64,000 nucleotides of DNA from JAGMXM01 sp964458325 (lineage in GTDB: Bacteria; Verrucomicrobiota; Verrucomicrobiia; Limisphaerales; UBA1319): assembly GCA_964458325.1 (NCBI GenBank), contig CAYWIM010000003.1, positions 30,761-94,760 of the forward strand. Direction: 5' to 3'. Below are positions 45,162 to 54,073 of the stretch, one piece after another. The position numbers and the translations under genes were made by a program. Within the stretch, counting starts at the first letter, position 1, and each line of letters starts with the position of its first letter. The notes beneath the pieces are model-generated. The model was not told the origin of the DNA. It ran no database searches and saw only the letters and a program-made list of their open reading frames with translations.

Positions 45162-45465
45162 GATACGAGTTTCATCCAGAGGCACTCGCCGAGTATGCAG
45201 CGGCCGCACGGTACTATGCGGGGTGTCAGGAGGGCCTCGAGTTGCACTTTCCGTCATGCAGTTCGATCCATTGTTGCCGCAGGTTGGGCACATCTCCAAC
45301 TCCAGCACCCGGCGATCGGTGTGGCTGATCCCAATAGTTGTTCGTCGGCTCACAAGTTGGACTGCGGCTTCCTTCCCACGGGACCTCGCGATCCCGCAGT
45401 TGTTTCTGTCGAGTGTTTGCGTTATCCTCTTGCCCATGAAAGGCATCGCGACAAAGGTGTTCCCG
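45158..45465 (+). pseudogene. ParE/RelE-like toxin, frameshifted
   Basis: The start (MRYEFHPEALAEYAAAARYYAG, 22 residues) is a perfect ParE/RelE-superfamily N-terminus, coupled to the antitoxin. After about 30 codons the similarity ends and the frame runs to a stop at 45326-45328 with unrelated residues. In other frames remnants of the expected end appear, such as VRRL near 45340 and LAHERHRDK near 45433-45460, resembling the usual C-terminal AH.RR.P block. The gene is therefore probably inactive through several frameshifts. I cannot exclude sequencing errors. Confidence 0.6.
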
Positions 45466-45509
45466 CACAGGGGATCTGCACCCCATCAGTTCACACTCAT
45501 GTCAGGCGC

Positions 45510-45617
45510 ACGCAACCCGGTGCGCCGAACCGGCGCGTGCCTTGGCAGTCCGGGGGTCGTTGCCGATGGGGTCCCCTGGGCCGTTCGCACGCCGGTCGGT
45601 GAGCTTCGTTGTTGGGA
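45510..45617 (+). other. attC-like recombination site 1
   Basis: An imperfect palindrome of about 108 bp. The left arm has ACGCAAC (45510-45516) and GCCG-A-ACCGGCGCGTGC; the right arm has GCACGCCGGT then CGGTGAGC (45597-45604) and GTTGGGA (45611-45617). The arms pair except for an extra A in the left arm, the extrahelical base that integron integrases use. The ends resemble R'' and R' boxes (RYYYAAC and GTTRRRY). Confidence 0.7.
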
Positions 45618-45637
45618 GTAACGGAGGCCGCGTGTCT

Positions 45638-45862
45638 ATGGCCAAGCGAAAGCGCAAACTTACACCGGCAGAAAAGAGAGCGCGACGAAAGCGTCGAGAG
45701 GAGTGGATGATGATTTTCGTCAACGGGAAGCAGAAGCGAGTCAGGCGTCCTCCGACAGTGGAGGGCATGGAAGTTGATGACTTCATCAGACGGAATGCTG
45801 ATCCGATTTGGCTTCATCAAAATGGGCTTTGGGAGTATATGAGCGATGGCGATGAGCGGTGA
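45638..45862 (+). CDS. Small basic hypothetical protein, cassette gene
   Basis: 74 residues from the ATG at 45638 (MAKRKRKLTPAEKRARRKRREEW); the upstream in-frame ATG at 45542 lies inside attC 1 and is unlikely. The first third is strongly basic, followed by MMIFVNGKQKRVRRPPTVEGM and the end DPIWLHQNGLWEYM. I do not recognise a defined family; a nucleic-acid-binding role is possible from charge alone. It is flanked by attC-like sites on both sides and reads in the cassette direction. Confidence 0.6.
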   Translation: MAKRKRKLTPAEKRARRKRREEWMMIFVNGKQKRVRRPPTVEGMEVDDFIRRNADPIWLHQNGLWEYMSDGDER

Positions 45863-46000
45863 AACTCCCGACAAACCGGATGCACCAAACCTCGCGATAG
45901 CACCTCAGTTTCGAGTGTGGTGTCACTGCCGCGGGACCGGTGAGCCAGAACGTCGATGAAGAAAGAGGTCTCTCACGGAGTTCGACACAGATGGCAAAGC

Positions 46001-46095
46001 GCAGAACCAGCCGCCCCACCGAATGGCGGCCCCGCCACGCAGCTTGGGAATTTGGCAATCACGGAGGGCCGCCATCGGTGAGCTGAGTGTTCGGC
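46001..46095 (+). other. attC-like recombination site 2
   Basis: A 95-bp imperfect palindrome. The left arm GCAGAAC (46001-46007), then CCCCACCG-A-ATGGCGGCCC; the right arm GGGCCGCCAT then CGGTGAGC (46076-46083) and GTTCGGC (46089-46095). The arms pair over about 17 bases with one extrahelical A. It shares CGGTGAGC with site 1, showing that the two are related sites. Confidence 0.75.
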
Positions 46096-46143
46096 GGGCA
46101 GAATTGGCTCGCCGCGGCGATCCCGCCATGCCAGCATGCATCC

Positions 46144-46335
46144 ATGAAGGTCAGAATCACCTACTGGCGGGAATCAGACGGGCAGTACCTGGGCTACCTG
46201 AACGATTACCCTGACCATTGGACGCAGGGCGCGGACCTGGCCGACCTGCAGGAGCATCTGCGCGACCTGTACCAAACCTTCTCGGCAGAGGAGATTCCCG
46301 GGATCAGAAGGGAAGCCGAGCTGGAGGTGGCGTGA
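46144..46335 (+). CDS. hicB: HicB-family antitoxin
   Basis: 63 residues. MKVRITYWRESDGQYLGYLNDYPDHWTQG is the HicB partial RNase H-like fold start, with the usual Y.GYL.DYP pattern and the following DLADLQEHLRDLY helix. It neutralises the HicA toxin. The stop overlaps the HicA start as GTGA. It has no DNA-binding C-terminal tail, so it belongs to the short HicB type, about 60-75 residues. It lies in the cassette with hicA between attC 2 and attC 3. Confidence 0.85.
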   Translation: MKVRITYWRESDGQYLGYLNDYPDHWTQGADLADLQEHLRDLYQTFSAEEIPGIRREAELEVA

Positions 46336-46520
46336 AACGCCGTGAGCTCGTCGCGCGGCTCGAGGGCGCCGGCTGCCAGCTGCTGCGCCATGGAGCGAAG
46401 CACGATATCTACCACAGTCCAGCAACTGGCAAATCGCAGCCGGTGCCTCGACACGTCGAGATCAACGAGCGGCTCGCGCGGAAGATCCTGCGGGATTTGA
46501 TCGAGGACGCGCAGCAATGA
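46332..46520 (+). CDS. hicA: HicA mRNA interferase toxin
   Basis: 62 residues, GTG start at 46332 coupled to hicB. VKRRELVARLEGAGCQLLRHGAKHDIYHSP has the conserved Gly-rich turn and the His of HicA (G.KH), followed by VPRH.EINERLARKILRDL. HicA is a double-stranded-RNA-binding-like fold RNase that cleaves mRNA; the pair functions as a type II toxin-antitoxin system. Short and complete with no visible damage. Order is B then A, the reverse of the classical E. coli operon. Confidence 0.87.
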   Translation: MKRRELVARLEGAGCQLLRHGAKHDIYHSPATGKSQPVPRHVEINERLARKILRDLIEDAQQ

Positions 46521-46524
46521 GCCT

Positions 46525-46645
46525 GCCGAACCGGCCGCTCCGCCGAATGAGCGCCCCGCCTTGCCGGCCGAAGCATTGCAGATTCTTGGTGTCTCCGTGA
46601 CTGGTCAAGCCGCTGGCTTTGCCCAGCGGTGAGCCTGCCACGACC
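46525..46645 (+). other. attC-like site 3, degraded
   Basis: The left arm is good: GCCGAAC (46525-46531), GCTCCGCCG-A-ATGAGCGCC, and it shares 27 of 34 bases with the left arm of site 2. The right side has CGGTGAGC (46627-46634) but no GTTRRRY-like end follows, and inner pairing is weak. It is probably decayed. Confidence 0.5.
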
Positions 46646-46730
46646 GAAATGCTCGCGGCGCGGCGCAGCGCGAACCTCCAGGCATTGGAGGTGGAGTTCT
46701 GATTGTGTGGTTCAAACGAAAGAAAAGCAT

Positions 46731-46868
46731 GGGCTAACGAGATCACTGGAGCGAACAGCCGCCCCGCTTCACAGTTCGAGAGTCGCGGGCTTCGGCGGCG
46801 CGCTATGATGATCGGGAGTCGCGGGCATTATCAGGGCGGAGCGGCTGTCGCTCAGTTATTGACGCTCT
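46731..46868 (+). other. attC-like site 4
   Basis: The left arm GGGCTAAC (46731-46738), then ACTGGAGCGAACAGCCGC; the right arm GCGGCTGTCGCTCAGT (to 46856). The arms pair along about 20 bases with two single-base bulges, the extrahelical-base pattern. The right end (TTATTGACGCTCT) is a poor R' box. Two 15-bp direct copies of a GGGAGTCGCGGG-like segment lie in the centre. Confidence 0.6.
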
Positions 46869-47119
46869 CGCAAGCCATTGCCTCCAGGCAACTTGAAAAA
46901 GACTCCGCTTTAGGGTGGTCGTTTGCTACGACCTCTGGATTTGACACAGACGTCGACAGAGGCTACCTGTCTGTTATGCTAATAAGAATCTTTAGAGACA
47001 CTAATGGAACGGGCCGTTGGTCGACTGCCCCCTCTGCCCACCGCCCTCCGATCCGACCGGCGCCTGCGACCCAACCCACACCCCGCCCCCAACTCGATCC
47101 ATCCCAACCAGCAAACACC

Positions 47120-49984
47120 ATGGGCGCCATGGATACCATCCCCAGCGTTCTCCTCAGGCGCCCAGCCCGCGATGCCTCGTCCAGCGCCTTGTTGAACCGC
47201 GCCTGGCGGCGGCTGGCCGCGGCCCTTCTCGGTGCACTGCCCCTCATTGCAGCTTCCGCCCCCATGGCCGAGGAGGCGACCTTCAACGCCGTGGCTGACA
47301 CTTTCATCAACAGCGGTCACCCCGGCAACAACGCGGGCGGACACACGCATTTCGCTGCAGGCCGAGATGGCGCCGGCGGCGTTCGGCGCGGTCTCCTGCG
47401 CTTCGACGTTGCGTCCATTCCGGCCGGGTCCACAGTGAGTGCAGTCGAGTTGCGCCTGACGGTTTCGGATGTTCCCGGGTTTGGATCCGTGAATTCGAAC
47501 TTCGATCTGTTCCGTCTCGAGGCAGCGTGGGGCCAGGGGGCCAAGGTTGGCAACAACGGGTCCGCCGCCACGACCGGCGAAGCAACGTGGTCGGCACGTT
47601 TCGCAACCACGGCTGACTGGACGGCCCCGGGCGCCAAGAGCGACGCCGTGGCGTCTGCGAGCGCCTCGGCGTTTGTCGGGTCGACCGAGGGCCAGGTCGT
47701 CTCATGGACGGGGCCGGGCCTGGTGAGCGATGTTCAGAGCTGGGTGGATCATGCGGAGGGCAACTTTGGCTGGCTGCTGGCCTCTCAGGCGGAAGCATCG
47801 AGTCGGTCTGCCCGCGGCTTTGCCTCGCGCGAGAGTGGGTTGGGGGCAGGCGTGTTGATCGTGAGGTACACGCCGGTTGTGCCATCCAACGTGCCTCCCT
47901 CGGTGGCCATCACCCAACCAGTCAACGGATCTTCCTTCGCCGCCCCGGCGACGGTCATGATCACCGCCGAGGCCGGCGACACCGATGGCGCGGTGGCCAG
48001 TGTCGAGTTCTTCGACAGCGCGACCTCTCTCGGCAAACTGATCGCCTCACCGTACACCCTCACCGTCGGTCTGTTCCCCGGCGAGCACACCTTGACAGCT
48101 GTCGCCACGGACGATGACGGCGCCTCGACAACGTCGGCCACGGTCACGATCACGGTGGGCAACACCGTGATTGCCGACCCGATCGCCGAGCGGATTCCTA
48201 AGGGCGATTTGACCATCGAGCTCGAGATCCTCGTGGACGGTCTTGTGTCTCCGCTGGGCATGGCCGTTCTGGACGACGCGAGCGGCCGGCTGTTCGTTTA
48301 CGATCAGGTCGGTCGCGCCTGGGTAGTCACCCCTCAGGGCCGACAGCCGACACCGCTGCTCGACGTCCGTAGTCGCTTGGTCGCCCTGGGCAACTATGAC
48401 GAGCGCGGACTGCTCGGCTTCGCAACGCATCCGAATTTCGCCCAGAATCCCCGCATCTATACTTACACCTCCGAGCCACTCGATGGACCCGCTGACTTCC
48501 AAAATGGACTCGGCGCCGCCAACAACCACCAGTCGGTCATCGCTGAATGGCTCATCAGCAGCACCGACCCCAACCGCGTCGACCCCGCCTCTCGCCGTGA
48601 GATCCTCCGCATCGATCAACCCCAATCCAACCACAACGGCGGGCCGATGCACTTCGGCCCCGACGGCCTGCTGTACGTCGTCTTGGGGGATGGCGGACAG
48701 GCCCACGACGCCGGCAACGGGCATTCGCCGGGCGGAAGCGGACAGGACCCGAGCAACATCTGGGGCTCGCTGATCCGGATCGATGTGGACGGCAACAACG
48801 CCCCGAACGGCCAGTATGGCGTCCCGAGCGATAATCCTCTCGTCGAGGCCGACGGCCTGGACGAGATTTTCGCCTACGGCTTCCGGAATCCCTTCGCATT
48901 CAGCTTCGACCGTCAGACGGGTGCCCTCTACCTCGCCGATGTCGGCCAGGGGAAGGTCGAAGAGATCAACCTTGTCACCAAAGGCGGCAACTACGGCTGG
49001 AACATCAAAGAAGGCCCGTTCTGGTTCGATGGCTCAGGCAACCTCGTCACAGCACCCGTCCGCCCCGTCCCACCCGGCCTGGTGGACCCGATCGCGATCT
49101 ACGATCACGACGACGGCTCCGCCGTCATCGGCGGGTACGTCTATCGCGGAACCGCGCTGCCGGCCCTGGCTGGGCGCTACGTGTTCGGCGATTGGGGCAA
49201 GTTCAGCGCCCCGAGCGGACGACTCTTCTACCTTGATCCCGAAAACAAGGTGAACGAGTTCCGCATCGGCCCAGAGGACCGCGCCCTGAACCTCTGGATC
49301 AAGGGCTTTGGCCAGGGGACCGACGGTGAACTCTATCTCTTGGGCTCGACCACACTCGGCCCCAGCGGCGCCACCGGACAGATGCTCAAGCTCATCCCTG
49401 CGGCAGCACCAGTCGAGATCAACCGCCTCACTGCCGACGCGGGCCGCCTGAGAATCGAGTGGCAGGGCGGCACCGGCCCGTTCGTCGTCCAGCGCAAGAA
49501 CGCTGTCCGTGAGCCTGACTGGCTTGATGAGGCCGTCGTCGCAACTCGCTCCTGCGAACTCAGCACCGATCGCGCCAGCAGCTTCTTCCGTGTCCGCGAT
49601 GCCGGTCAGGGACCCGGCACGCGCCTGACGACCACGCTCTCGGGAGCGGCCGAATGGCCCAATCCGGCGACGACCAGCGCAACCGGTTTCGGCCTGTTCA
49701 GCCTCGAGGGCGACACCCTCCTTTTCAGCATCGAGTACAGCCGCCTCACAGGCCCGGCCACCGCCGCGCATATCCACGGGCCGGCGGGCGTTGATGGCAC
49801 CGCGCCCCCGGTTCTCAACCTGGCCCCGTACAGCGGAGGAGGCTTTGCGTCCGCCGGTGTGCTCTCGGGTGCGGCGGTCGTGAGCGAAGCTCTGAGAACC
49901 ATGATCCTCTCGGGGCAGACCTATGTGAACATTCACACCGCGTCGTACCCTGGCGGCGAGATCCGCGGCCAAGTCGTGCCCTGA
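47120..49984 (+). CDS. Exported multidomain protein: DNRLRE, Ig-like, sorbosone dehydrogenase and CHRD domains
   Basis: 954 residues from the ATG at 47120 (another at 47129); a signal peptide precedes EEATFNAVADTF. Domains in order: DNRLRE-type beta-sandwich (about 45-245, FIN..HPGNNAGG, GLLRFDVASIPAG); bacterial Ig-like (about 255-340, VEFFDSATSLGK, VATDDDGAST); a glucose/sorbosone dehydrogenase PQQ-binding propeller (about 360-720, GLLGFATHPNFAQNPRIYTY, NHNGGPMHFGPDGLLYVVLGDGG, EIFAYGFRNPFAFSFDRQTGALYLADVGQGKVEEIN); and a C-terminal CHRD domain (about 830-954, HIHGPAG, YVNIHTASYPGGEIRGQV). It oxidises a sugar with PQQ, or simply binds glycan. It sits alone beside the cassette array. Confidence 0.87.
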   Translation: MGAMDTIPSVLLRRPARDASSSALLNRAWRRLAAALLGALPLIAASAPMAEEATFNAVADTFINSGHPGNNAGGHTHFAAGRDGAGGVRRGLLRFDVASIPAGSTVSAVELRLTVSDVPGFGSVNSNFDLFRLEAAWGQGAKVGNNGSAATTGEATWSARFATTADWTAPGAKSDAVASASASAFVGSTEGQVVSWTGPGLVSDVQSWVDHAEGNFGWLLASQAEASSRSARGFASRESGLGAGVLIVRYTPVVPSNVPPSVAITQPVNGSSFAAPATVMITAEAGDTDGAVASVEFFDSATSLGKLIASPYTLTVGLFPGEHTLTAVATDDDGASTTSATVTITVGNTVIADPIAERIPKGDLTIELEILVDGLVSPLGMAVLDDASGRLFVYDQVGRAWVVTPQGRQPTPLLDVRSRLVALGNYDERGLLGFATHPNFAQNPRIYTYTSEPLDGPADFQNGLGAANNHQSVIAEWLISSTDPNRVDPASRREILRIDQPQSNHNGGPMHFGPDGLLYVVLGDGGQAHDAGNGHSPGGSGQDPSNIWGSLIRIDVDGNNAPNGQYGVPSDNPLVEADGLDEIFAYGFRNPFAFSFDRQTGALYLADVGQGKVEEINLVTKGGNYGWNIKEGPFWFDGSGNLVTAPVRPVPPGLVDPIAIYDHDDGSAVIGGYVYRGTALPALAGRYVFGDWGKFSAPSGRLFYLDPENKVNEFRIGPEDRALNLWIKGFGQGTDGELYLLGSTTLGPSGATGQMLKLIPAAAPVEINRLTADAGRLRIEWQGGTGPFVVQRKNAVREPDWLDEAVVATRSCELSTDRASSFFRVRDAGQGPGTRLTTTLSGAAEWPNPATTSATGFGLFSLEGDTLLFSIEYSRLTGPATAAHIHGPAGVDGTAPPVLNLAPYSGGGFASAGVLSGAAVVSEALRTMILSGQTYVNIHTASYPGGEIRGQVVP

Positions 49985-50360
49985 AATCCGATCTGGGGGG
50001 ATGCCATCGTGATCGCGGCGGTAGCGCATGGATATCGCCGTCCGGAGCATTGGAAAAACAGGTTGACGACAGGCTGACACCGAACCAACCGGCTTCACCG
50101 AACCGCCACCCAGCGCCTCTGGTTCGGATGCGCCAGGCTGATGCAATGGGGTCAAATTCATCTTACTAATTGCTGCCCATGCGCCCGGTTGAAACGACTG
50201 CTCCAGCTGAGGTGCAGCCAGCGCATCGCCTCACTCGGCTTCCGGCCATTCGGCTTCCAGCGGCGCCTGGCGCCAGCCGCAGGCACTCCACCCCGCCGCT
50301 TGCCTTTCCTCTCTCACCCGTTCATATTCGACCCGTGACGGTTGATTCACGAAGGCAGTT
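49985..50360. other. 376-bp intergenic region with possible mobile-element remnant
   Basis: Non-coding. GGGGTCAAATTCATC (about 50147) resembles the end sequences that flank REP-associated tyrosine transposase elements, but there is no transposase and no second end, so this is a weak guess. A clear promoter for the following fucosidase gene is not visible. Confidence 0.35.
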
Positions 50361-52097
50361 ATGAAGCGCATATTGGCATCTCTTTGGATTCTCCAATCCC
50401 TGTTGGCGCCCGCCCTGGGGGCCGATGTTCCTGTCGAAACCCGAGGGCAGCGCGATGCGCGCATGGCCTGGTGGCGCGATGCCAAGTTCGGCATGTTCAT
50501 CCACTGGGGCGTTTACGCCGTGCCAGCGGGCACTTACCAGGACCGGCAAATCCCCGGCATCGGCGAGTGGATCATGCGCAATGCCGAGATCCCCGTGGCC
50601 GAGTACCGCGCCTTTGCCCGCCAGTTCAATCCCGTCCGATACGACCCGGCCGCCTGGGCCCAACTCGCCCGCGACGCCGGCATGCGCTACATCGTCATCA
50701 CGTCCAAACACCACGACGGCTTCGCTCTTTTCCCCTCCGCAGTGACGGATTGGGACATCGAGGACGCCACCCCGTATGGCAAGGATCTCATCGGGCCGTT
50801 GGCCCAGGCCGCCCGCCAGCAAGGGCTCAGGTTCGGCCTCTATTACTCCCAGGCCCAGGATTGGACCCATCCCGGCGGCGCCAAGGCCCGCCTCCAGGAA
50901 GGCCAAGGTTGGGATCCCGCCCATCGCGGCAGCTTCGACGACTACCTCCAGCGCATCGCTGCGCCCCAGGTCCGCGAAATCCTCACGCGCTATCAGCCCG
51001 ACATCCTCTGGTGGGACACTCCCACCTGGACCACCCCCGAGCGGGCGGCCCCCCTCCACGCGCTCACCGCCCTCCGGCCCGGCCTCATCACCAACAACCG
51101 CCTCGGCGGCGGCTTCTCCGGTGACACCGAGACGCCCGAGCAGCGCATCCCCGCCACCGGATTCGTCGATCGGGATTGGGAGACTTGCATGACCCTCAAC
51201 GGCACCTGGGGCTACAAAAGCTACGATCACAACTGGAAATCCGCCGAGACCCTCATCCGCAATCTGATCGATATCGTCAGCAAAGGCGGCAACTACCTGC
51301 TCAATGTCGGCCCCACCCCCGAAGGCGTCATCCCGGAGCCATCCGTCCAGCGCCTCCGCGAAGTGGGCGCATGGATGAAAGTCAATCGGGAGGCCATCTA
51401 TGGCACGACATCCAGCCCGTTCCGGAAATTGCCCTGGGGACGATGCACCAAAAAAATCACACCGGAAGGCGCCACGCTCTTTCTCCACGTGTTCCAGTGG
51501 CCCGCGGATGGACGCCTCATCGTCCCCGGCCTCAAGAACGCACCGAGTTCCGCCACACTGCTGGCCACCGGCGCCTCCCTCCCTGCCCAGGCAGGCCCCC
51601 AAGGCGTCGCCATCTCCCTGCCTGCCGCCGCGCCTGATCCCATCTCCTCGACCCTCGTCCTGCGCCTCGATGGCCCGCTCGATATCGAGCCCTCGCCTAG
51701 CCAGGTCCAGAACCCCGACGGCTCGATCCACCTCCCCGCCGTCGAAGCCACTCTCCGCGGCAAAACGATCCGCTACGAAGATGCCCACGAAAACCTCGGA
51801 TTTTGGACGAATCCAGAGGATGAAGCCGGCTGGACCTTCCTTGTCAACCGCCCCGGCCGGTTCGATGTGGCCATCGACGTCGCCAGCGTCGGCCAGGCCG
51901 CCTTTGAAGTCCATCTCGGCGCTCAAGCCCTCCGCGTCGCATTCCCCAACACCGGCGACTATGCTCGATACCGGACACTCTCCGCCGGCACGCTCGAAAT
52001 CGCCGCGCCCGGCCGCACGACCCTCAGCGTCCAACCGGTCCGGACCGGCTGGAGACCCGTCAATCTCAAATCCATTCGCTTGACTCCATCGAAATAG
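50361..52097 (+). CDS. Secreted GH29 alpha-L-fucosidase
   Basis: 578 residues, signal peptide MKRILASLWILQSLLAPALG. GH29 motifs: WWRDAKFGMFIHWGVYAVPAGTY, YIVITSKHHDGFALFPS and PDILWWDTPTW, where Asp219 is the nucleophile in the WWD pattern. NWKSAETLIRNLIDIVSKGGNYLLNVGPTPEGVIP is the family C-terminal barrel signature. The beta-sandwich C-terminal domain follows. GH29 retains configuration and removes alpha-L-fucose, unlike the inverting GH95 in the same window. It starts the fucose operon; fucI begins 13 bp downstream. Confidence 0.95.
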   Translation: MKRILASLWILQSLLAPALGADVPVETRGQRDARMAWWRDAKFGMFIHWGVYAVPAGTYQDRQIPGIGEWIMRNAEIPVAEYRAFARQFNPVRYDPAAWAQLARDAGMRYIVITSKHHDGFALFPSAVTDWDIEDATPYGKDLIGPLAQAARQQGLRFGLYYSQAQDWTHPGGAKARLQEGQGWDPAHRGSFDDYLQRIAAPQVREILTRYQPDILWWDTPTWTTPERAAPLHALTALRPGLITNNRLGGGFSGDTETPEQRIPATGFVDRDWETCMTLNGTWGYKSYDHNWKSAETLIRNLIDIVSKGGNYLLNVGPTPEGVIPEPSVQRLREVGAWMKVNREAIYGTTSSPFRKLPWGRCTKKITPEGATLFLHVFQWPADGRLIVPGLKNAPSSATLLATGASLPAQAGPQGVAISLPAAAPDPISSTLVLRLDGPLDIEPSPSQVQNPDGSIHLPAVEATLRGKTIRYEDAHENLGFWTNPEDEAGWTFLVNRPGRFDVAIDVASVGQAAFEVHLGAQALRVAFPNTGDYARYRTLSAGTLEIAAPGRTTLSVQPVRTGWRPVNLKSIRLTPSK

Positions 52098-52110
52098 TCC
52101 ATCCACACAG

Positions 52111-53931
52111 ATGAAAGCCAGTACTCGAATCTCCATGAAACTCAACGCTCCTGTGAACCGGCTGATCGGCGACCTGCCCAAGGTCGGGATCCGCCCCGTG
52201 ATCGACGGGCGCCGCAAGGGCATCCGCGAATCGCTCGAGAAACCCACCCTGGCCCTGGCGCGCTCCGTCGCGCGCCTCATCGAGTCCAGCCTGCGCCACT
52301 CCTGCGGGCTGCCCGTCGAGTGCGTCGTCGCCGATTCCTGCATCGGCGGCGTCGGCGAAGCCGCTCGCTCGGCCGAACAGTTCCGCAAAGCCGGCGTGGG
52401 CGTCTCTCTCTCGGTCACACCCTGCTGGTGCTATGGCTCCGAGACGATGGACATGGATCCGATGACAGCCAAAGCGATCTGGGGTTTCAACGGAACCGAG
52501 CGCCCCGGGGCCGTGTATCTCGCCGCCGTCAGCGCCGCCCACACCCAGAAAGGCCTGCCCGCATTCACGATCTACGGACGCGACGTCCAGGATGCCGGCG
52601 ACTCCCGGATCCCGGCCGATGTCCGCGAGAAGATCCTCCGGTTCGTCAAGGCCGGCTTGGCCGCCGCCACCATGCGCGGCAAGTCCTACCTCTCGATCGG
52701 CGGAGTCTCGATGGGCATCGCCGGATCGATCGTCAACCACGATTTCTTCGAGGATTACCTCGGCATGCGTATCGAGTGCGTCGACTCGACCGAACTGCTT
52801 CGGCGCATCGACGAGAAGATCTACGACGCCGACGAGTTCGAGCGCGCCTATGCCTGGGTGCGCAGGCACTGCCCCGAAGGCGCCGATCGCAACGCCGTCC
52901 ACCGCCGTCGCCAGCGCAAGGAGTGGGAATGGCAGTTCGTCGTCCAGTGCGCCTTGATCGTCCGCGATCTCATGGTCGGCAACCCGCGCCTCGCCAGGCT
53001 CGGCTTCGGCGAGGAAGCCCTCGGCCACAATGCCATCGTCTCTGGGTTCCAGGGCCAGCGCCAGTGGACCGACCACTACCCCAATGGCGACTTCCTCGAA
53101 GCGATGCTCAATTCATCGTTCGACTGGAACGGCATCCGCGAGCCCTACCTCGTCGCCACCGAGAACGACAGCCTCAACGGCGCCGGCATGCTGTTCGGCC
53201 ACCTCCTGACCGATACTGCACAGATCTTCGCTGATGTTCGGACCTACTGGAGCCCGGACGCCGTCCGCCGAGTCACCGGCCACGATCTCACCGGGGCCGC
53301 CGCGCCCGGCCTGCTCCACCTCATCAACTCCGGCGCCGCCGCCCTCGATGGCTGCGGCCGCCAGACCAGGGACGGACGGCCCGCCCTCAAACCGTTCTGG
53401 GAAATCACCCCCGCCGAAGCCCTCGCTTGCCTCGAAGCCACCACATGGCCCCCCGCTAACCACGGGTACTTCCGCGGCGGCGGCTTCTCCTCCTGCTACG
53501 GCACCCGCGCCCAGCTCCCCGCCACCATGTTCCGCCTCAACCTCGTCAAGGGATTCGGACCCGCCCTCCAAATCGCCGAAGGCCAGATCGTCGATCTACC
53601 CGAGGAAATCTACACCGTCCTCGAAGAGCGCACCGACCCGACCTGGCCCAGCCATTGGTTCGTCCCCGACCTCACCGGCCAGGGCCCATTCCGGGACGTC
53701 TACTCGGTCATGAACGCCTGGGGCGCCAACCATGGCGTCATCAGCTATGGCCACATCGGCGCTGATCTCATCGCTCTGGCCTCCTTGCTCCGCATCCCTG
53801 TCTGCCTCCATAACGTCGCCGACGAACGCGTGTTCCGGCCTTCCGCCTGGGTCCACTTCGGCACCAAAGACCTCGAAAGCGCCGATTTCCGCGCCTGCGC
53901 CAACTTCGGCCCCCTCTATCGCAAAGTCTGA
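52111..53931 (+). CDS. fucI: L-fucose isomerase
   Basis: 606 residues; an ATG at 52135 (MKLNAPVNRLIG) is an alternative that gives 598. The L-fucose isomerase fold is plain: PKVGIRPVIDGRRKGIRESLE, CGLPVECVVADSCIGGVGEAARSAEQF, VGVSLSVTPCWCYG, VATENDSLNGAGMLFG with the first metal Glu, TDTAQIFADVRTYWSP with the Asp, and ANHGVISYGHIGAD with the His. It converts L-fucose to L-fuculose (or D-arabinose to D-ribulose) with Mn2+, in the cytoplasm. Fuculokinase and aldolase genes are not in this window. Confidence 0.96.
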   Translation: MKASTRISMKLNAPVNRLIGDLPKVGIRPVIDGRRKGIRESLEKPTLALARSVARLIESSLRHSCGLPVECVVADSCIGGVGEAARSAEQFRKAGVGVSLSVTPCWCYGSETMDMDPMTAKAIWGFNGTERPGAVYLAAVSAAHTQKGLPAFTIYGRDVQDAGDSRIPADVREKILRFVKAGLAAATMRGKSYLSIGGVSMGIAGSIVNHDFFEDYLGMRIECVDSTELLRRIDEKIYDADEFERAYAWVRRHCPEGADRNAVHRRRQRKEWEWQFVVQCALIVRDLMVGNPRLARLGFGEEALGHNAIVSGFQGQRQWTDHYPNGDFLEAMLNSSFDWNGIREPYLVATENDSLNGAGMLFGHLLTDTAQIFADVRTYWSPDAVRRVTGHDLTGAAAPGLLHLINSGAAALDGCGRQTRDGRPALKPFWEITPAEALACLEATTWPPANHGYFRGGGFSSCYGTRAQLPATMFRLNLVKGFGPALQIAEGQIVDLPEEIYTVLEERTDPTWPSHWFVPDLTGQGPFRDVYSVMNAWGANHGVISYGHIGADLIALASLLRIPVCLHNVADERVFRPSAWVHFGTKDLESADFRACANFGPLYRKV

Positions 53932-54073
53932 TCCCAACCCACAGTCCGCCATGAACCCACACGCCGCCGCTGCCGGTGTCCGGAGGCGGATACGAAGTCA
54001 TTGTGCCTATCCGCCCTATTCCCTCGGCCGCTACGGTTCATACCCGGCGGCCCATAGCCGGCGTTGCGGACGA

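Noticed and set aside
45018..45446. 142-residue minus-strand frame across the toxin region
   Set aside because: It starts inside a degraded region, has no ribosome site and overlaps the intact antitoxin gene. I do not recognise it.
50141..50338. Small frame before the GH29 gene
   Set aside because: Short, no ribosome site, and lies in the non-coding gap.
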